Of a stretch of 64,000 nucleotides of DNA, positions 19,141-28,700 are shown one piece after another. Position numbers and translations under genes: made by a program. Below the pieces are notes generated by a model that saw nothing but the letters and a program-made list of their open reading frames with translations, did not search any database and had not been told where the DNA came from. The DNA comes from Synechococcus sp. PCC 7335 (lineage in GTDB: Bacteria > Cyanobacteriota > Cyanobacteriia > Phormidesmidales > Phormidesmidaceae): NCBI RefSeq assembly GCF_000155595.1, contig NZ_DS989905.1:203890-267889 (forward strand). Direction: 5' to 3'. The first letter of the stretch is position 1, and every line of letters starts with the position of its first letter.

Positions 19141-20316
19141 ATGGACAAGACTCGTCTGAGCGCTAATCTGAACCTGATCAAAACGCTGTTGACCTGTCCT
19201 CAGGGCGAAGAGTGGGTTTACCTAAAGTATTATGAGAAGATCGTCGATGCCGAATTTTTACAGTTTATGGAGCAGGTGGCGCTTCAGCTAGGACAGCAGG
19301 GCGATCAGGCTTCTGCGGCTTTTTTGCACAACTGGGCGGCCAAGCTTCATCATATTTGGTTAAAGGAAATTGACCCAGCAGCGCCAGAAGAAGATAAAAC
19401 AGAAGCCTATCTAAGCTTAATTCAACAGCTTCTAGATTGTCCGAAGGAGATGGAAGAGCATCTGTTGATTGCCCATGAAACGCTGATTGGGCCGGGGCTG
19501 GTTCACAAAATGCAGGAGGTGAGCAAACAGCTGAAGCAGCAGGGTGAAGCAGAACCCGCTGCGTACCTGGAGTCGATTGCCAATGAGCTAAGCCAGAGCT
19601 GGCTCGTAGAACATGACTTTTCTGCTCGGTTAGAAAAGCCTTCTACCCAGTCAACCTCACCTCAATCAACTTCTCAATCAGTGCCTCAGTTCAAGCATCA
19701 GGCCAAGAACAAGTCTTCTACCTCGGCTGCATCACCTGAAGATCATGCCCTGGGCGATCTATCTGACGATCTATCTGATGATGTATGGTTCGATGCCGAG
19801 GACAGTCGTTTCGGGGCTATTCGATCTGTGATCTCCTCACCCACACAGCCACTGGTCAACTCGACTCAGCCAAAGCAGGGAGTTGTTACTAGCCTGTCTG
19901 ACTCCCCTCAGTTGAGCGACTATGAAACCACAGTTAATCGAGCCATCTCTAGTGGTGCGATCGCCTCAGCCTCAGCGTCTGAACGACTCACTCAAGCGGT
20001 TAGACAGTCACCGATTCAACCAGCAGCTCAGCAGGCGATCGCACAGTCACTCCAAGCAATTGCCGACGCGTTAGAGCAGCTCAACCAAACCATGACCACA
20101 GTGCGATCGCCCCATCCCTTGTCCTATTTAGAAGTGCTAGAAAAAGCCTACGCAGCTAGCTGGCAGCTCACTACCGAAGAGATAAAGCAGCTGCTAGGCG
20201 TGACGCCCAGGTGCCAAGCCCGCGAAACCGTTTATCGCCGGGGGGAATGGTGCTTTACTAAGGTCGGTAAAGTAGGTCGTCAAACCGCCTGGAAGGTAAC
20301 TAAAGAACAAAACTGA
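19141..20316 (+). CDS. Conserved cyanobacterial-type hypothetical protein with duplicated helical N-terminal repeats
   Basis: 391 residues. Residues about 8-75 and 85-157 look like two copies of one helical unit (LIKTLLTCPQGEEW... and LIQQLLDCPKEMEEH..., each followed by VALQLGQQG or VSKQLKQQG and a Trp-containing helix). Similar units occur N-terminal to TPR/CHAT-type proteins in cyanobacteria. A low-complexity Ser/Gln/Pro linker (about 160-270) leads to a C-terminal helical domain with LSYLEVLEKAYAASWQLTTEE. No enzyme motif. An SD-like AGGAGA precedes ATG. Function unknown. It is divergent from hypE, with a shared regulatory site between them. Confidence 0.7.
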   Translation: MDKTRLSANLNLIKTLLTCPQGEEWVYLKYYEKIVDAEFLQFMEQVALQLGQQGDQASAAFLHNWAAKLHHIWLKEIDPAAPEEDKTEAYLSLIQQLLDCPKEMEEHLLIAHETLIGPGLVHKMQEVSKQLKQQGEAEPAAYLESIANELSQSWLVEHDFSARLEKPSTQSTSPQSTSQSVPQFKHQAKNKSSTSAASPEDHALGDLSDDLSDDVWFDAEDSRFGAIRSVISSPTQPLVNSTQPKQGVVTSLSDSPQLSDYETTVNRAISSGAIASASASERLTQAVRQSPIQPAAQQAIAQSLQAIADALEQLNQTMTTVRSPHPLSYLEVLEKAYAASWQLTTEEIKQLLGVTPRCQARETVYRRGEWCFTKVGKVGRQTAWKVTKEQN

Positions 20317-20474
20317 TCAGCGATGAATCGATCAGCAACAGCCACTATTCTTATCTGCTTGAAGGCTAGTCGTATCAATGGTTGACGACCCTTGACGTTA
20401 TGTTATAGAAAGCTGTGCTGTAGGCGACAAGTGTCGAACAGTCCTGTTCAATCAGGCTGCACTCTAAGGTTGCA

Positions 20475-20939
20475 CTACTTGAATAGCTCAGGTCGTTTTT
20501 TCGTTCTCACCAACTGATTCATCCACTGATAGGAGATTATGTTGAGTACGATGCCAACAAACAGTAGCAGAAACATCAGTACGAGCTGATAGCCGGGAAC
20601 CGAAACCAGCTCATCCATGATCAAATGGGCTAAGTTGAGCACTGTGTACAGTAGGGTCATCGCAAAGTGAATGCGCCGGAAGAACAGCGAAGGAATCATT
20701 ATACAGGCCATCATCGCTAGAAGCGGTAGCGCAAAGAAAGCCAGCATCAGCCACATCACCGCCTCTAGTCCGATGGCTTCGTGAGTATGGGAGCTAGCGA
20801 CACCAAGTCCATGGAATAGTGGCATAAGTGCTAGCTGCGTATGGAACAGTGTTCCAAGGAGAAACACCGTCCAAAGAACCACGATTTTGACAGCGATATT
20901 GTCTCTATACAACTTTTTTGGTGTGTAAAGTCTGCTCAT
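20475..20939 (-). CDS. Small four-helix membrane protein of unknown function
   Basis: 154 residues with four hydrophobic segments (about 20-42, 58-85, 93-112, 120-142). Histidines occur near predicted helix ends (LFHTQLALMPLFHGLGVASSHTHEA is split over 32-56), which could bind metal or haem, but no family pattern is recognised. It lies just upstream of hypD on the opposite side of hypE, in the same direction. A link to hydrogenase function is only positional. Confidence 0.6.
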   Translation of the reverse strand: MSRLYTPKKLYRDNIAVKIVVLWTVFLLGTLFHTQLALMPLFHGLGVASSHTHEAIGLEAVMWLMLAFFALPLLAMMACIMIPSLFFRRIHFAMTLLYTVLNLAHLIMDELVSVPGYQLVLMFLLLFVGIVLNIISYQWMNQLVRTKKRPELFK

Positions 20940-21028
20940 TTGGTTTCACCTTATCTCCCGGTCTGTTGCCTTCTAATTCTGTGAACTCCTAATTGCAGTT
21001 GTTAGCATAAACAACAAAAATGTAGAAG

Positions 21029-22129
21029 CTATGAGGCAAGCCGATAGCGATAGTAGGCAGCGCAGGCCCCTTCTGATGAAACCATCGGTGCGCCTAGCGG
21101 ATGCTCTGGGCGGCAACGGTTGCCGAAGGCGACGCAGTCATGTGGTTTGCACTTTCCTTGAAGCACTAGGCCGCTGATGCAGTCGGCGTCAGCGAGGATC
21201 ACGCCATTGTGAGGCTGAAGCTGGTCTGAAAATCGTCGCTGGGCATCCATATAGCGGTAGGCATCTTGCAAACAGAGACCGCTCTGCTCTATATTGCCAA
21301 GTCCGCGCCAGGTACGCGGCGCCACCCGAAAGAATTGAGAGATGAGCCGCTGAGCTGACTGATTGCCTTGAGCAGCGACGGCTCTAGCGTACTGATTTTC
21401 GACTTCCGTGCGCCCAGTTTCTAGCTGCTGCAAACAAAGGTAAATGCCTTGCAAAATATCGACTGGCTCGAAGCCCGTAACAACGATAGGGATGCGGTAT
21501 TTTTGCGCGATCGCCCGATATCCCTCATAGCCAGTAATGCTACAAACATGGCCCGCTGCTAAAAAGCCTTGAACCTGGCAGTGGGGCGAGGCCAAAATAG
21601 TCTCCATAGCCGGTGGCACTAAGACGTGGGCCAATAGAACAGAAAAGTTGTCGAGCCGCTGCTGGTGCGCTTGGTGCACGGCCATCGCCGTGGCGGGTGC
21701 GGTAGTCTCAAACCCAACGGCAAAAAAGACAACTTGCTGATTGGGATTGGCTTGGGCTAGGGCGATCGCGTCCAAAGGAGAATACACCATTCGCACATCG
21801 CCGCCCTGAGCCTTGATGCTCAGCAAATCTGTTTCGGTTCCCGGCACCCGCAGCATATCGCCATACGAACAGAAGATGACATCTGGCTGCGCGGCAAGTA
21901 CGAGCGCCTGATCGATAATGGCGGTATCGGTGACGCAAACCGGACAGCCAGGGCCGTGAATCAGAGTAACCTCTGCTGGCAAGAGCTGGTCAAGACCGTG
22001 CTTGACGATGGTATGCGTCTGGCCACCGCAGATTTCCATCAGCGTCCAGGGCTGAGTGATGAGATCGGCGATCGCGGCTATATAGCGCTCAATGATGCCT
22101 TCATCGCGGTACTCGCTGACGTACTTCAT
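21029..22129 (-). CDS. hypD: Hydrogenase maturation protein HypD
   Basis: 366 residues from the ATG at 22129, chosen because GAGG precedes it; an upstream ATG at 22141 would add four residues. Conserved blocks are [31 protein letters not shown] and the C-terminal cysteines in GKCKPHDC and CRP, which hold the [4Fe-4S] cluster. HypD with HypC assembles the Fe(CN)2CO unit of NiFe-hydrogenases. The start lies inside the 3' end of pfkA (overlap 29 bases), so the two are translationally linked, an unusual glycolysis-hydrogenase coupling. Confidence 0.95.
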   Translation of the reverse strand: MKYVSEYRDEGIIERYIAAIADLITQPWTLMEICGGQTHTIVKHGLDQLLPAEVTLIHGPGCPVCVTDTAIIDQALVLAAQPDVIFCSYGDMLRVPGTETDLLSIKAQGGDVRMVYSPLDAIALAQANPNQQVVFFAVGFETTAPATAMAVHQAHQQRLDNFSVLLAHVLVPPAMETILASPHCQVQGFLAAGHVCSITGYEGYRAIAQKYRIPIVVTGFEPVDILQGIYLCLQQLETGRTEVENQYARAVAAQGNQSAQRLISQFFRVAPRTWRGLGNIEQSGLCLQDAYRYMDAQRRFSDQLQPHNGVILADADCISGLVLQGKCKPHDCVAFGNRCRPEHPLGAPMVSSEGACAAYYRYRLAS

Positions 22130-23429
22130 GGCATACCTCATGACTAGATGGCTTCGTGTTTTGTGCTAGGTTCTCTTTCTCTTTTGAGCCAGGCTCTTTC
22201 TCTTTTGAGTCAGGAAAGAGGCCGATATAGATACCTAAATCGCCAGCCGTCCGCACCCAGTGGCTATCAACGGCAACGGGTCTCGTACATTGATGGGCCA
22301 GGTGACGCGCCTTAATTGCTGGAATGATATGGCTAAGCGGCTGACTGTCTACTTTTCCGCCAGACCAAACCACCAGCCGCTGATATTTCTTCGCGGCAAT
22401 CAGCTCGACGGCTTCACGGCCAAAAGCGGCAGCCAGCAAACGGTCAAAAGAAGAGGGCATGCTGCTCCGCTGGATATGACCCAATGAGGTGGCTCGCGTT
22501 TCTAAGGCTTTGAGATAGCAGTATTCTGGCTGGTTGGTATTGCAAAGCCGCTGGCTGTAAAGCTGAATTTGCTGAGCCAGCACATCGCTAATGTATTTTT
22601 CTTTCCCGCCGTTTTGGTTACGCACGCCTTCAGCCACTACGATCAGCGCAAACTGTCTCTCTTTTTGCCGCAGGCTCACAATCTTTTGACAAATATCACC
22701 AACCACCGCATCGCTAAGCTGCGGCGTAATCTCTGGAATGAGAATCACATCTGCACCGCCAGCAATCCCGGACTGCAGCGCCAAGTGGCCCGCATCGCGC
22801 CCCATCACCTGAACAACAATGATGCGGCTGTGGCTTGCGGCGGTAAACGTCAGGTCATAGAGGGCGCGGGTGACGGTGTCTACAGCCGTATCAAAACCAA
22901 GCGATCGCTCGGTCAGTGGCACGTCGTTATCGATGGTTTTGGGAATGGCAATCCAGTTCCAGTGGCCCCGCTGTGCCAGGTCGTTGATAATATCTAGGCT
23001 GCCATCGCCGCCTAGCGCCACTAGCGCATCTAGTCCCAGCAGTTGGTAACCGTCAAGAATCTCTTTGGCCACGCTGGGATCGCTGGGGTTTCCTTTGTTG
23101 AGTGCACCTAGGACGCTGCCGCTGAGGAACTGCAAGATATCAACGCCGTGGAGTAGTCCAGGTAGGTCAAACCCATGATCGTACAGCTGCAGGTCTCGAA
23201 TGCTGCAAACGCCTTTCTCTAAGTTGATCAGTCCTTGCGTGCCATAGGGGATGCCATACACCTCCCAGCCTCGCCTAGTCGCACATCTAACAACGGCGCG
23301 GATGGCGGCATTGAGTCCTGGGCAGTCACCACCGCTGGTAAGAATACCAATCTTTTTAGGTTTGCCATCGTGATCGGGATGGGCCTGAGAGCTAGTTGGG
23401 TCGGTCATAAGAAGTGTGCTATACGGCAT
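22101..23429 (-). CDS. pfkA: 6-phosphofructokinase
   Basis: 442 residues, longer than the 320-residue bacterial type. [17 protein letters not shown] at the N-terminus, GGDGS near 140, [20 protein letters not shown] about 20 residues later, and [17 protein letters not shown] is the ATP-type signature, whereas Lys in PKTIDND is typical of pyrophosphate-type or mixed-clade enzymes. The phosphoryl donor therefore needs testing. It phosphorylates fructose 6-phosphate in glycolysis. A shorter start (23408) is possible; neither has a strong ribosome site. The 3' end overlaps hypD, and the promoter region is made of 14-bp tandem repeats. Confidence 0.92.
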   Translation of the reverse strand: MPYSTLLMTDPTSSQAHPDHDGKPKKIGILTSGGDCPGLNAAIRAVVRCATRRGWEVYGIPYGTQGLINLEKGVCSIRDLQLYDHGFDLPGLLHGVDILQFLSGSVLGALNKGNPSDPSVAKEILDGYQLLGLDALVALGGDGSLDIINDLAQRGHWNWIAIPKTIDNDVPLTERSLGFDTAVDTVTRALYDLTFTAASHSRIIVVQVMGRDAGHLALQSGIAGGADVILIPEITPQLSDAVVGDICQKIVSLRQKERQFALIVVAEGVRNQNGGKEKYISDVLAQQIQLYSQRLCNTNQPEYCYLKALETRATSLGHIQRSSMPSSFDRLLAAAFGREAVELIAAKKYQRLVVWSGGKVDSQPLSHIIPAIKARHLAHQCTRPVAVDSHWVRTAGDLGIYIGLFPDSKEKEPGSKEKENLAQNTKPSSHEVCHEVRQRVPR

Positions 23430-23532
23430 TCTGTTTATGCTGCCTTGTTTATGCGGTTTTGTTTATGCGGTTTTGTTCATACGGTATTTTGTTCATATGG
23501 TTTCGTTCACACGGTTTTGTTTATACGGTGTT
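23417..23532 (+). repeat. Degenerate tandem repeat, about eight units of 14-16 bp
   Basis: Units close to TTGTTTATGCGGTT follow one another: two perfect copies at 23445 and 23459, the others with one to four changes or a two-base insertion (16-bp units at 23473 and 23517). They fill the whole 91-base gap between the dihydroorotate-dehydrogenase-like gene and pfkA. They also run into the last codons of the former and the first codons of the latter. Confidence 0.85.
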
Positions 23533-24546
23533 TTGATGAAGTCGGTAGGTTTGGATCGATTTGAGATATTGGGCTCGCTCAAAGGCACTCGGGTCGGGGC
23601 AGTTGACTTGGCTCATGCTGCCCTGAAGCTGTTCTAGTGAGTCGTACTCATGCGCTTCTAGCCAATCTCTTAGATCTTGTTCTACGCGGTGCAGATGGTC
23701 GATGCCGTAACGTAGCAAAGCGCTCACCATCTGAGTTGTACTTGCTCCTGCCATCAGCAGCTTGATCGCATCTTGAGCCTGATGCACGCCGCTGGTTGCC
23801 GCGAAATCTATCGGCAGCGTGCCGTACAAAATAGCAATCCACCTCAGCGGCAGGCGCAGATCTTGAGAAGTGCTCAGCAGCACTTGTGGGGAGACTTCTA
23901 GCGCCTCGATGTCAATATCAGGCTGGTAGAACCGATTGAACAGAACCAGGCCATCGGTTCCGGCTCTAGTCAGGCTTTCTGCAAAGTTGGCCAGATTAGA
24001 GAAATAGGGACTGAGCTTGACGGCGACGGGAATATTCACCGCGTAGGTAACCCCTCGAACAATCTCGCAATAAGTTTGTTCAACCTGCAAAGCAGTGGTT
24101 TCTGGCTGAGTAGGCACCGCGTAGATATTCAGCTCAATCGCATCAGCTCCTGCTTCTTCTAATTGTTCGGCATAGCGGGTCCAGCCGCCGGGCGTTGTCC
24201 CGTTGAGACTGGCAATAATCGGGATATCCACCATCGCTTTGGCCGAGGCGATGTGATCTAGATAGGTCGTTGCTCCGACCGGAAAGAGAGCGTCAGGGAA
24301 GGCAGGCCGTTTTGGGAAGTAGGTGAGGGCTTCAGCGTAGCTCTCGCTACCCTGCGTCATATAGTAATCTAGCTCTAAGCGATCGCGCTGTAGCTGTTCT
24401 TCAAATAAAGAGTGAAGCACAATCGCCCCGGCCCCAGCGTCTTCCATCTGCCGCAGATGCGAGAGATCTTCGGTCAATGGCCCACAGGCCCCGACCACTA
24501 AAGGAGAGCGCAAGGTCATGCCTAAATAAGTTGTTGAGATATCCAT
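23521..24546 (-). CDS. Dihydroorotate dehydrogenase-like flavoprotein
   Basis: 341 residues from ATG 24546; a longer frame to 24591 lacks support. TIM-barrel pattern of class 1 dihydroorotate dehydrogenases: MDISTTYLGMTLRSPLVVGACGPL at the N-terminus, IPIIASLNGTTPGGW, ADAIELNIY, PVAVKLSPY, and LFNRFYQPDID. This branch lies next to nifJ in other cyanobacteria as far as I recall. It is distinct from true PyrD, so the substrate is uncertain. It is the gene before pfkA in the same direction. Its final codons lie in the 14-bp tandem repeats. Confidence 0.85.
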   Translation of the reverse strand: MDISTTYLGMTLRSPLVVGACGPLTEDLSHLRQMEDAGAGAIVLHSLFEEQLQRDRLELDYYMTQGSESYAEALTYFPKRPAFPDALFPVGATTYLDHIASAKAMVDIPIIASLNGTTPGGWTRYAEQLEEAGADAIELNIYAVPTQPETTALQVEQTYCEIVRGVTYAVNIPVAVKLSPYFSNLANFAESLTRAGTDGLVLFNRFYQPDIDIEALEVSPQVLLSTSQDLRLPLRWIAILYGTLPIDFAATSGVHQAQDAIKLLMAGASTTQMVSALLRYGIDHLHRVEQDLRDWLEAHEYDSLEQLQGSMSQVNCPDPSAFERAQYLKSIQTYRLHQNTV

Positions 24547-24564
24547 GATGTTTTCTCGTTTGTG

Positions 24565-24624
24565 TAGTCCTATCCCGTAGGGACATAGCATGCTATGCCC
24601 CTACGGCGTATTGATGCATAGCCG
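24565..24624 (+). repeat. 60-bp palindromic intergenic repeat, copy 1
   Basis: A hairpin with 15-base arms (left from CGTAGGGACATAGCA, right ending CCCCTACG, one G/T-type mismatch), flanked by conserved TAGTCCTA and a GATGCATAGCCG tail. It matches 52 of 60 positions of a second copy at 35982-36041. Arm differences between the copies are partly compensatory, so the folded form seems conserved. It lies upstream of the dihydroorotate-dehydrogenase-like gene. Confidence 0.85.
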
Positions 24625-24652
24625 ATAGATTATTTAGGCGCATGCCCCTTAC

Positions 24653-25633
24653 CTATTCGGGTAGTTGTTCTAATTGATCTACTTCTAATCGACCTGGTTC
24701 CAAACGATCTGAGGGTGAATCAGACTGTAACTTGGGCTGCTTTCCATATCGGGCCAGGAGCGTCGCGCCAAAGCCAAAGAGGGCGACTAGGCTAATCAGC
24801 GCCCCGCCAATAAACGGCACTAGGCTAACCACAAACAACACAATCAGCCCTGTCCAAAACTGGCGAAAGGAGACTTCTGGGTGTCGTCGCTGTAGGCGTC
24901 TGCCGAGCCATAGGCAGGCTGCTGTCCCGCCGAACAAGCTAGTGAGTAAAACCGCTAGATTAGACAGTGGAATGAGAACAGCGCCTAGGGCACTGCCAGC
25001 GGTGAGCACCGTGAGCACGAATAGCGCCGCAATGCCGCCAATGCCATAGATCAAGCTATTGAAGGGATGGGCTTCAAGAGTAGAGGCGATCGCGCCCACA
25101 TGATTAGGCAGCAGCAGCAGTAGCAAGAGTCCAATTAAGCCTACGCCAATGAAAGCAATCAGCCAGAAGATCACATTGCCTAGATAGAGCGTGCCAAAGA
25201 CCCCAAAGCGATCAAACACGCCGCTAAATCCCTCTAGCATAGTGAACTCGTTGCCGCTAACGACAGCACTATCCGCGCGAATAATCTGTCCACCGATGGT
25301 AAAGACATCCCCGTCTACCACGACCTCCTCAGCTAGCTGCACATCGCCGCCAATCGCAAACGTATCTCCTCGGATTACCGCCCCTGTTTCGACGGTGACA
25401 TCACCGCCAATCGCAAAGGCATCATTAACGGTCTGAGATTCTGTGACGATTAAGTCGCCACCAATTTTGAAGACGTCCTGTTCTGTCGGTGATTTGTTGG
25501 CATTAATGGCAGGATCAGCCTGAACCGGAACAGAAAGGCCGCTAAACCACAGGGCCAAGATCAAAGCCAGTAAGCTGGTGAGCCACCACTTAAGCGGCTT
25601 CCATGCAAAGGGGTGTGAGAACTGTTCTTTCAT
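24653..25633 (-). CDS. Signal-peptide membrane protein with bactofilin-like repeats
   Basis: 326 residues. A cleavable-looking signal (hydrophobic about 17-38, ending VQA) is followed by a beta-rich stretch (about 50-135) in which FAIGGDV, VFKIGGDL and VFTIGGQI recur every 15-20 residues, like polymer-forming bactofilin-type turns. Four hydrophobic helices follow (about 150-300). A GGAG ribosome site precedes the ATG. Unknown function; perhaps an envelope-anchored scaffold (inference). It sits between nifJ and the flavoprotein gene in the same direction. Confidence 0.7.
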   Translation of the reverse strand: MKEQFSHPFAWKPLKWWLTSLLALILALWFSGLSVPVQADPAINANKSPTEQDVFKIGGDLIVTESQTVNDAFAIGGDVTVETGAVIRGDTFAIGGDVQLAEEVVVDGDVFTIGGQIIRADSAVVSGNEFTMLEGFSGVFDRFGVFGTLYLGNVIFWLIAFIGVGLIGLLLLLLLPNHVGAIASTLEAHPFNSLIYGIGGIAALFVLTVLTAGSALGAVLIPLSNLAVLLTSLFGGTAACLWLGRRLQRRHPEVSFRQFWTGLIVLFVVSLVPFIGGALISLVALFGFGATLLARYGKQPKLQSDSPSDRLEPGRLEVDQLEQLPE

Positions 25634-25709
25634 GAGATTTTTCTCCTAGGGGGGCGGGTTACAAGCGATGATTCTCTTCTGTGTTGAAAGTGTCTTGAAG
25701 AGATGTTTC

Positions 25710-28700
25710 TTAGAGGTGTTTCTCTGGAGAGACTTGAGCCCGAGGGTTCTGTGAGCGCGCTAAATACTGATAGAATTGCCACCTAGTTTTGACGTCTTGC
25801 TGCACCTGCTGAAGCAGCCGCTTCGCCGTTTCAGGATGACTGTGAGCCAGCATCTTGAAGCGGTTTTCCTCGTACATAGATGCCTCTACCGGCAGCTTTG
25901 GCGAACGGCTATCTATGATTAGACCGCCGCCCTCATCGGTCTGACGACGCGGGTCGTAGCGGTATAGCAGCCATCGGCCAGAGTCGACAATGGCCTTTTG
26001 ATGACTCATCGCCCGAGCCATGTCGATGCCGTGAGCAATGCAGTGCGAGTAGGCAATAATCAGTGAGGGGCCCTCATAAGCCTCGGCTTCTAAAAAGGCT
26101 TTGAGCGTATGCTCATCACGAGCGCCCATCGCAACGCTGGCAACGTAGGCGCTGCCGTAGGTCATAGCCATCAGACCTAAGTCTTTTTTGGCGGAGGTTT
26201 TGCCCGCAGCGGCAAATTTGGCCACTGCACCTTTAGGCGTGGCCTTGGACTGCTGCCCGCCCGTGTTGGAATAGACTTCGGTATCGAGTACGAGAATATT
26301 GACATTGCGATCGCCGCTCAGCACATGGTCTAGTCCGCCATAGCCAATGTCATAAGCCCAGCCATCACCGCCAACGATCCACACGCTCTTTTTCGCTAGA
26401 TAGTCTGCGAGCGAGAGAAATCGCTGAATGTCCTGGTCAAGCGCTACTGAAACGCCAGTTTCACGCATTTTCCCTAGCATTCCTCGAATCAGATCTAGCC
26501 GCTCACGCTGTTCTACAATATCGGCTTCGTCTTGCTGTTGCGCCTGCAGAATCTCTTTGGCAACGGGCACTAGCGCCGATTCTCTAAATCTGTCTGCACT
26601 GGCAATTTTCTCTAACAGCTCAGCGGCATACTCCGTTTGCTTATCGATCGAGACTCTAAAGCCCAAGCCAAACTCGGCGTTGTCCTCAAACAGTGAATTG
26701 GACCAGGCTGGGCCTCGGCCCTGAGCATTGTGGCTCCAGGGTGTGGTGGGCAAGTTGCCGCCGTAGATAGAGGAGCAGCCAGTGGCATTGGCCACTAGGA
26801 GGCGATCGCCAAACAGCTGAGTGAGCAGCTTGAGATAGGGCGTTTCTCCACAGCCCGCGCAGGCTCCCGAAAATTCAAATAGCGGCTCTTGCATCTGCTG
26901 CTGACTAATTTTGCGAAGGCTGAGCCGCTGTCGATCTAGCGCGGGCAGAGCTAAGAAGAAATCCCAATTTGGTTTCTCCTGCTGTCGCAAATCACCAAGA
27001 GTTTCTGACTTCTCGGCTGATTGTTCTTCTGCGGTCTGTTCTTCTGTGCCCTGGTCTGCACGATTATCTAAGGCCTCAGTTTGAGACGGCTGGTAAACCG
27101 GCGTCATATTAATCGCCTTTAGTCGAGGCACTGCTTTGTTTTTGGCCGGGCACACATCCACACAGATGCCGCAGCCAGTGCAGTCTTCTGCTGCGACTTG
27201 AAGGGTAAACGCCTTGCCCTCCCATTCGCGAGCCTCAGTATGCAAGAAAGTCTTGGGTGCTTTCCGTAAAAGGCTAGGATCGTATGCTTTGGCGCGAATC
27301 ACGCTGTGTGGGCAAACCATGACGCATTTTGCACACTGCACGCAGACTTCTGGGTCCCACACAGGAATGGACTGGGCAATATTGCGCTTTTCCCATTGAG
27401 TCGTGCCAGTAGGATAGGTGCCGTCGCAAGGCAGAGCGCTGACAGGCAGGCTATCGCCTTGCCTTTGCATCATCTTTCCTAATACAGACTGCACAAACGG
27501 AGGGGCGTCGCTAGCAACTGCTGGTTTCATCGGGGGCAGCGAGCCAACTTTTGTGTCCTGTGGAATCGGAATGGTATACAGATTTTGCAGCGTTTGATCG
27601 ACAGCTTTCAGGTTCATTTCAACGACAGCTTCGCCTTTGCGCCGGTAGGTTTTGAGAATGGAGGCTTTGATGGCCGCGATCGCCTCCTGCTGAGGTAAGA
27701 TATCTGCTAGGGCAAAAAAGCTGGTCTGCATTACAGTATTAATTCGCCCGCCCATTCCCGCTGCGCGAGCGACCTGATAGGCGTTGATCGCAAAGACCTT
27801 GAGCTGCTTTTGAACAATCTGCATCTGGGTTCTCTCAGGCAGCCGCTGCCAGGTTTCTTCTGGTGTGTAAGGAGAATTGAGCAGCAGCGTTCCTCCCTGC
27901 ACAGCCGGTGCTAAAACATCAATTTTGTCTAACAAGGGCCACTGATGGCAGGCAACAAAGTTAGCCTGCGTAATCAGATAAGGCGAGTGAATCGGCCGAG
28001 GGCCAAAGCGCAAGTGAGAGATAGTCACCGAGCCCGATTTCTTGGAGTCGTAGACGAAGTAGCCCTGGGCGTAGGTGTTAGGCAGCTCGCCAATAATTTT
28101 TATTGTGTTTTTGTTCGCGCCTACTGTACCGTCCGATCCAAGTCCATAGAACACCGCGCGCAGCGTTTCTGCTGGCTCAATTGAAAGGGTAGGATCGTAG
28201 TTGAGGCTGGAGTGGGTGAGATCGTCGTCAATACCGATGGTAAAGTGATCTTTGGGGTCGGGTAAGTTGCGCTGAAAGCTGTCCCACAGTAGATTCTTGA
28301 AGATGCCTTCTACCATCGCTGGCGTAAATTCTTTGGAAGACAATCCATAGCGACCGCCCACAATTATAGGAAAGCTATTGTCTGGAGCCGTAAATCGCTG
28401 TTCTAATAGTGCGGTCAGCACATCTAGATAAAGGGGCTCACCGCTGCTACCGGGTTCTTTAGTCCGATCTAGCACACTGATAGCTTTAACTGTTTTGGGC
28501 AAAACAGCCACCAGCCGCCGGGTATCAAAGGGCCGATAGAGACGGACCTTTACAACGCCTACGTTTTCTCCTGATCTGTTCAAAGCATCCACGGTCTCTT
28601 GGGCAGTCTCGCAGCCAGATCCCATTAACACAACCACTCGCTCAGCCGTAGGACTACCCCAGTACTCAAAGGGACGATACAGCCGCCCGGTGAGCTGAGC

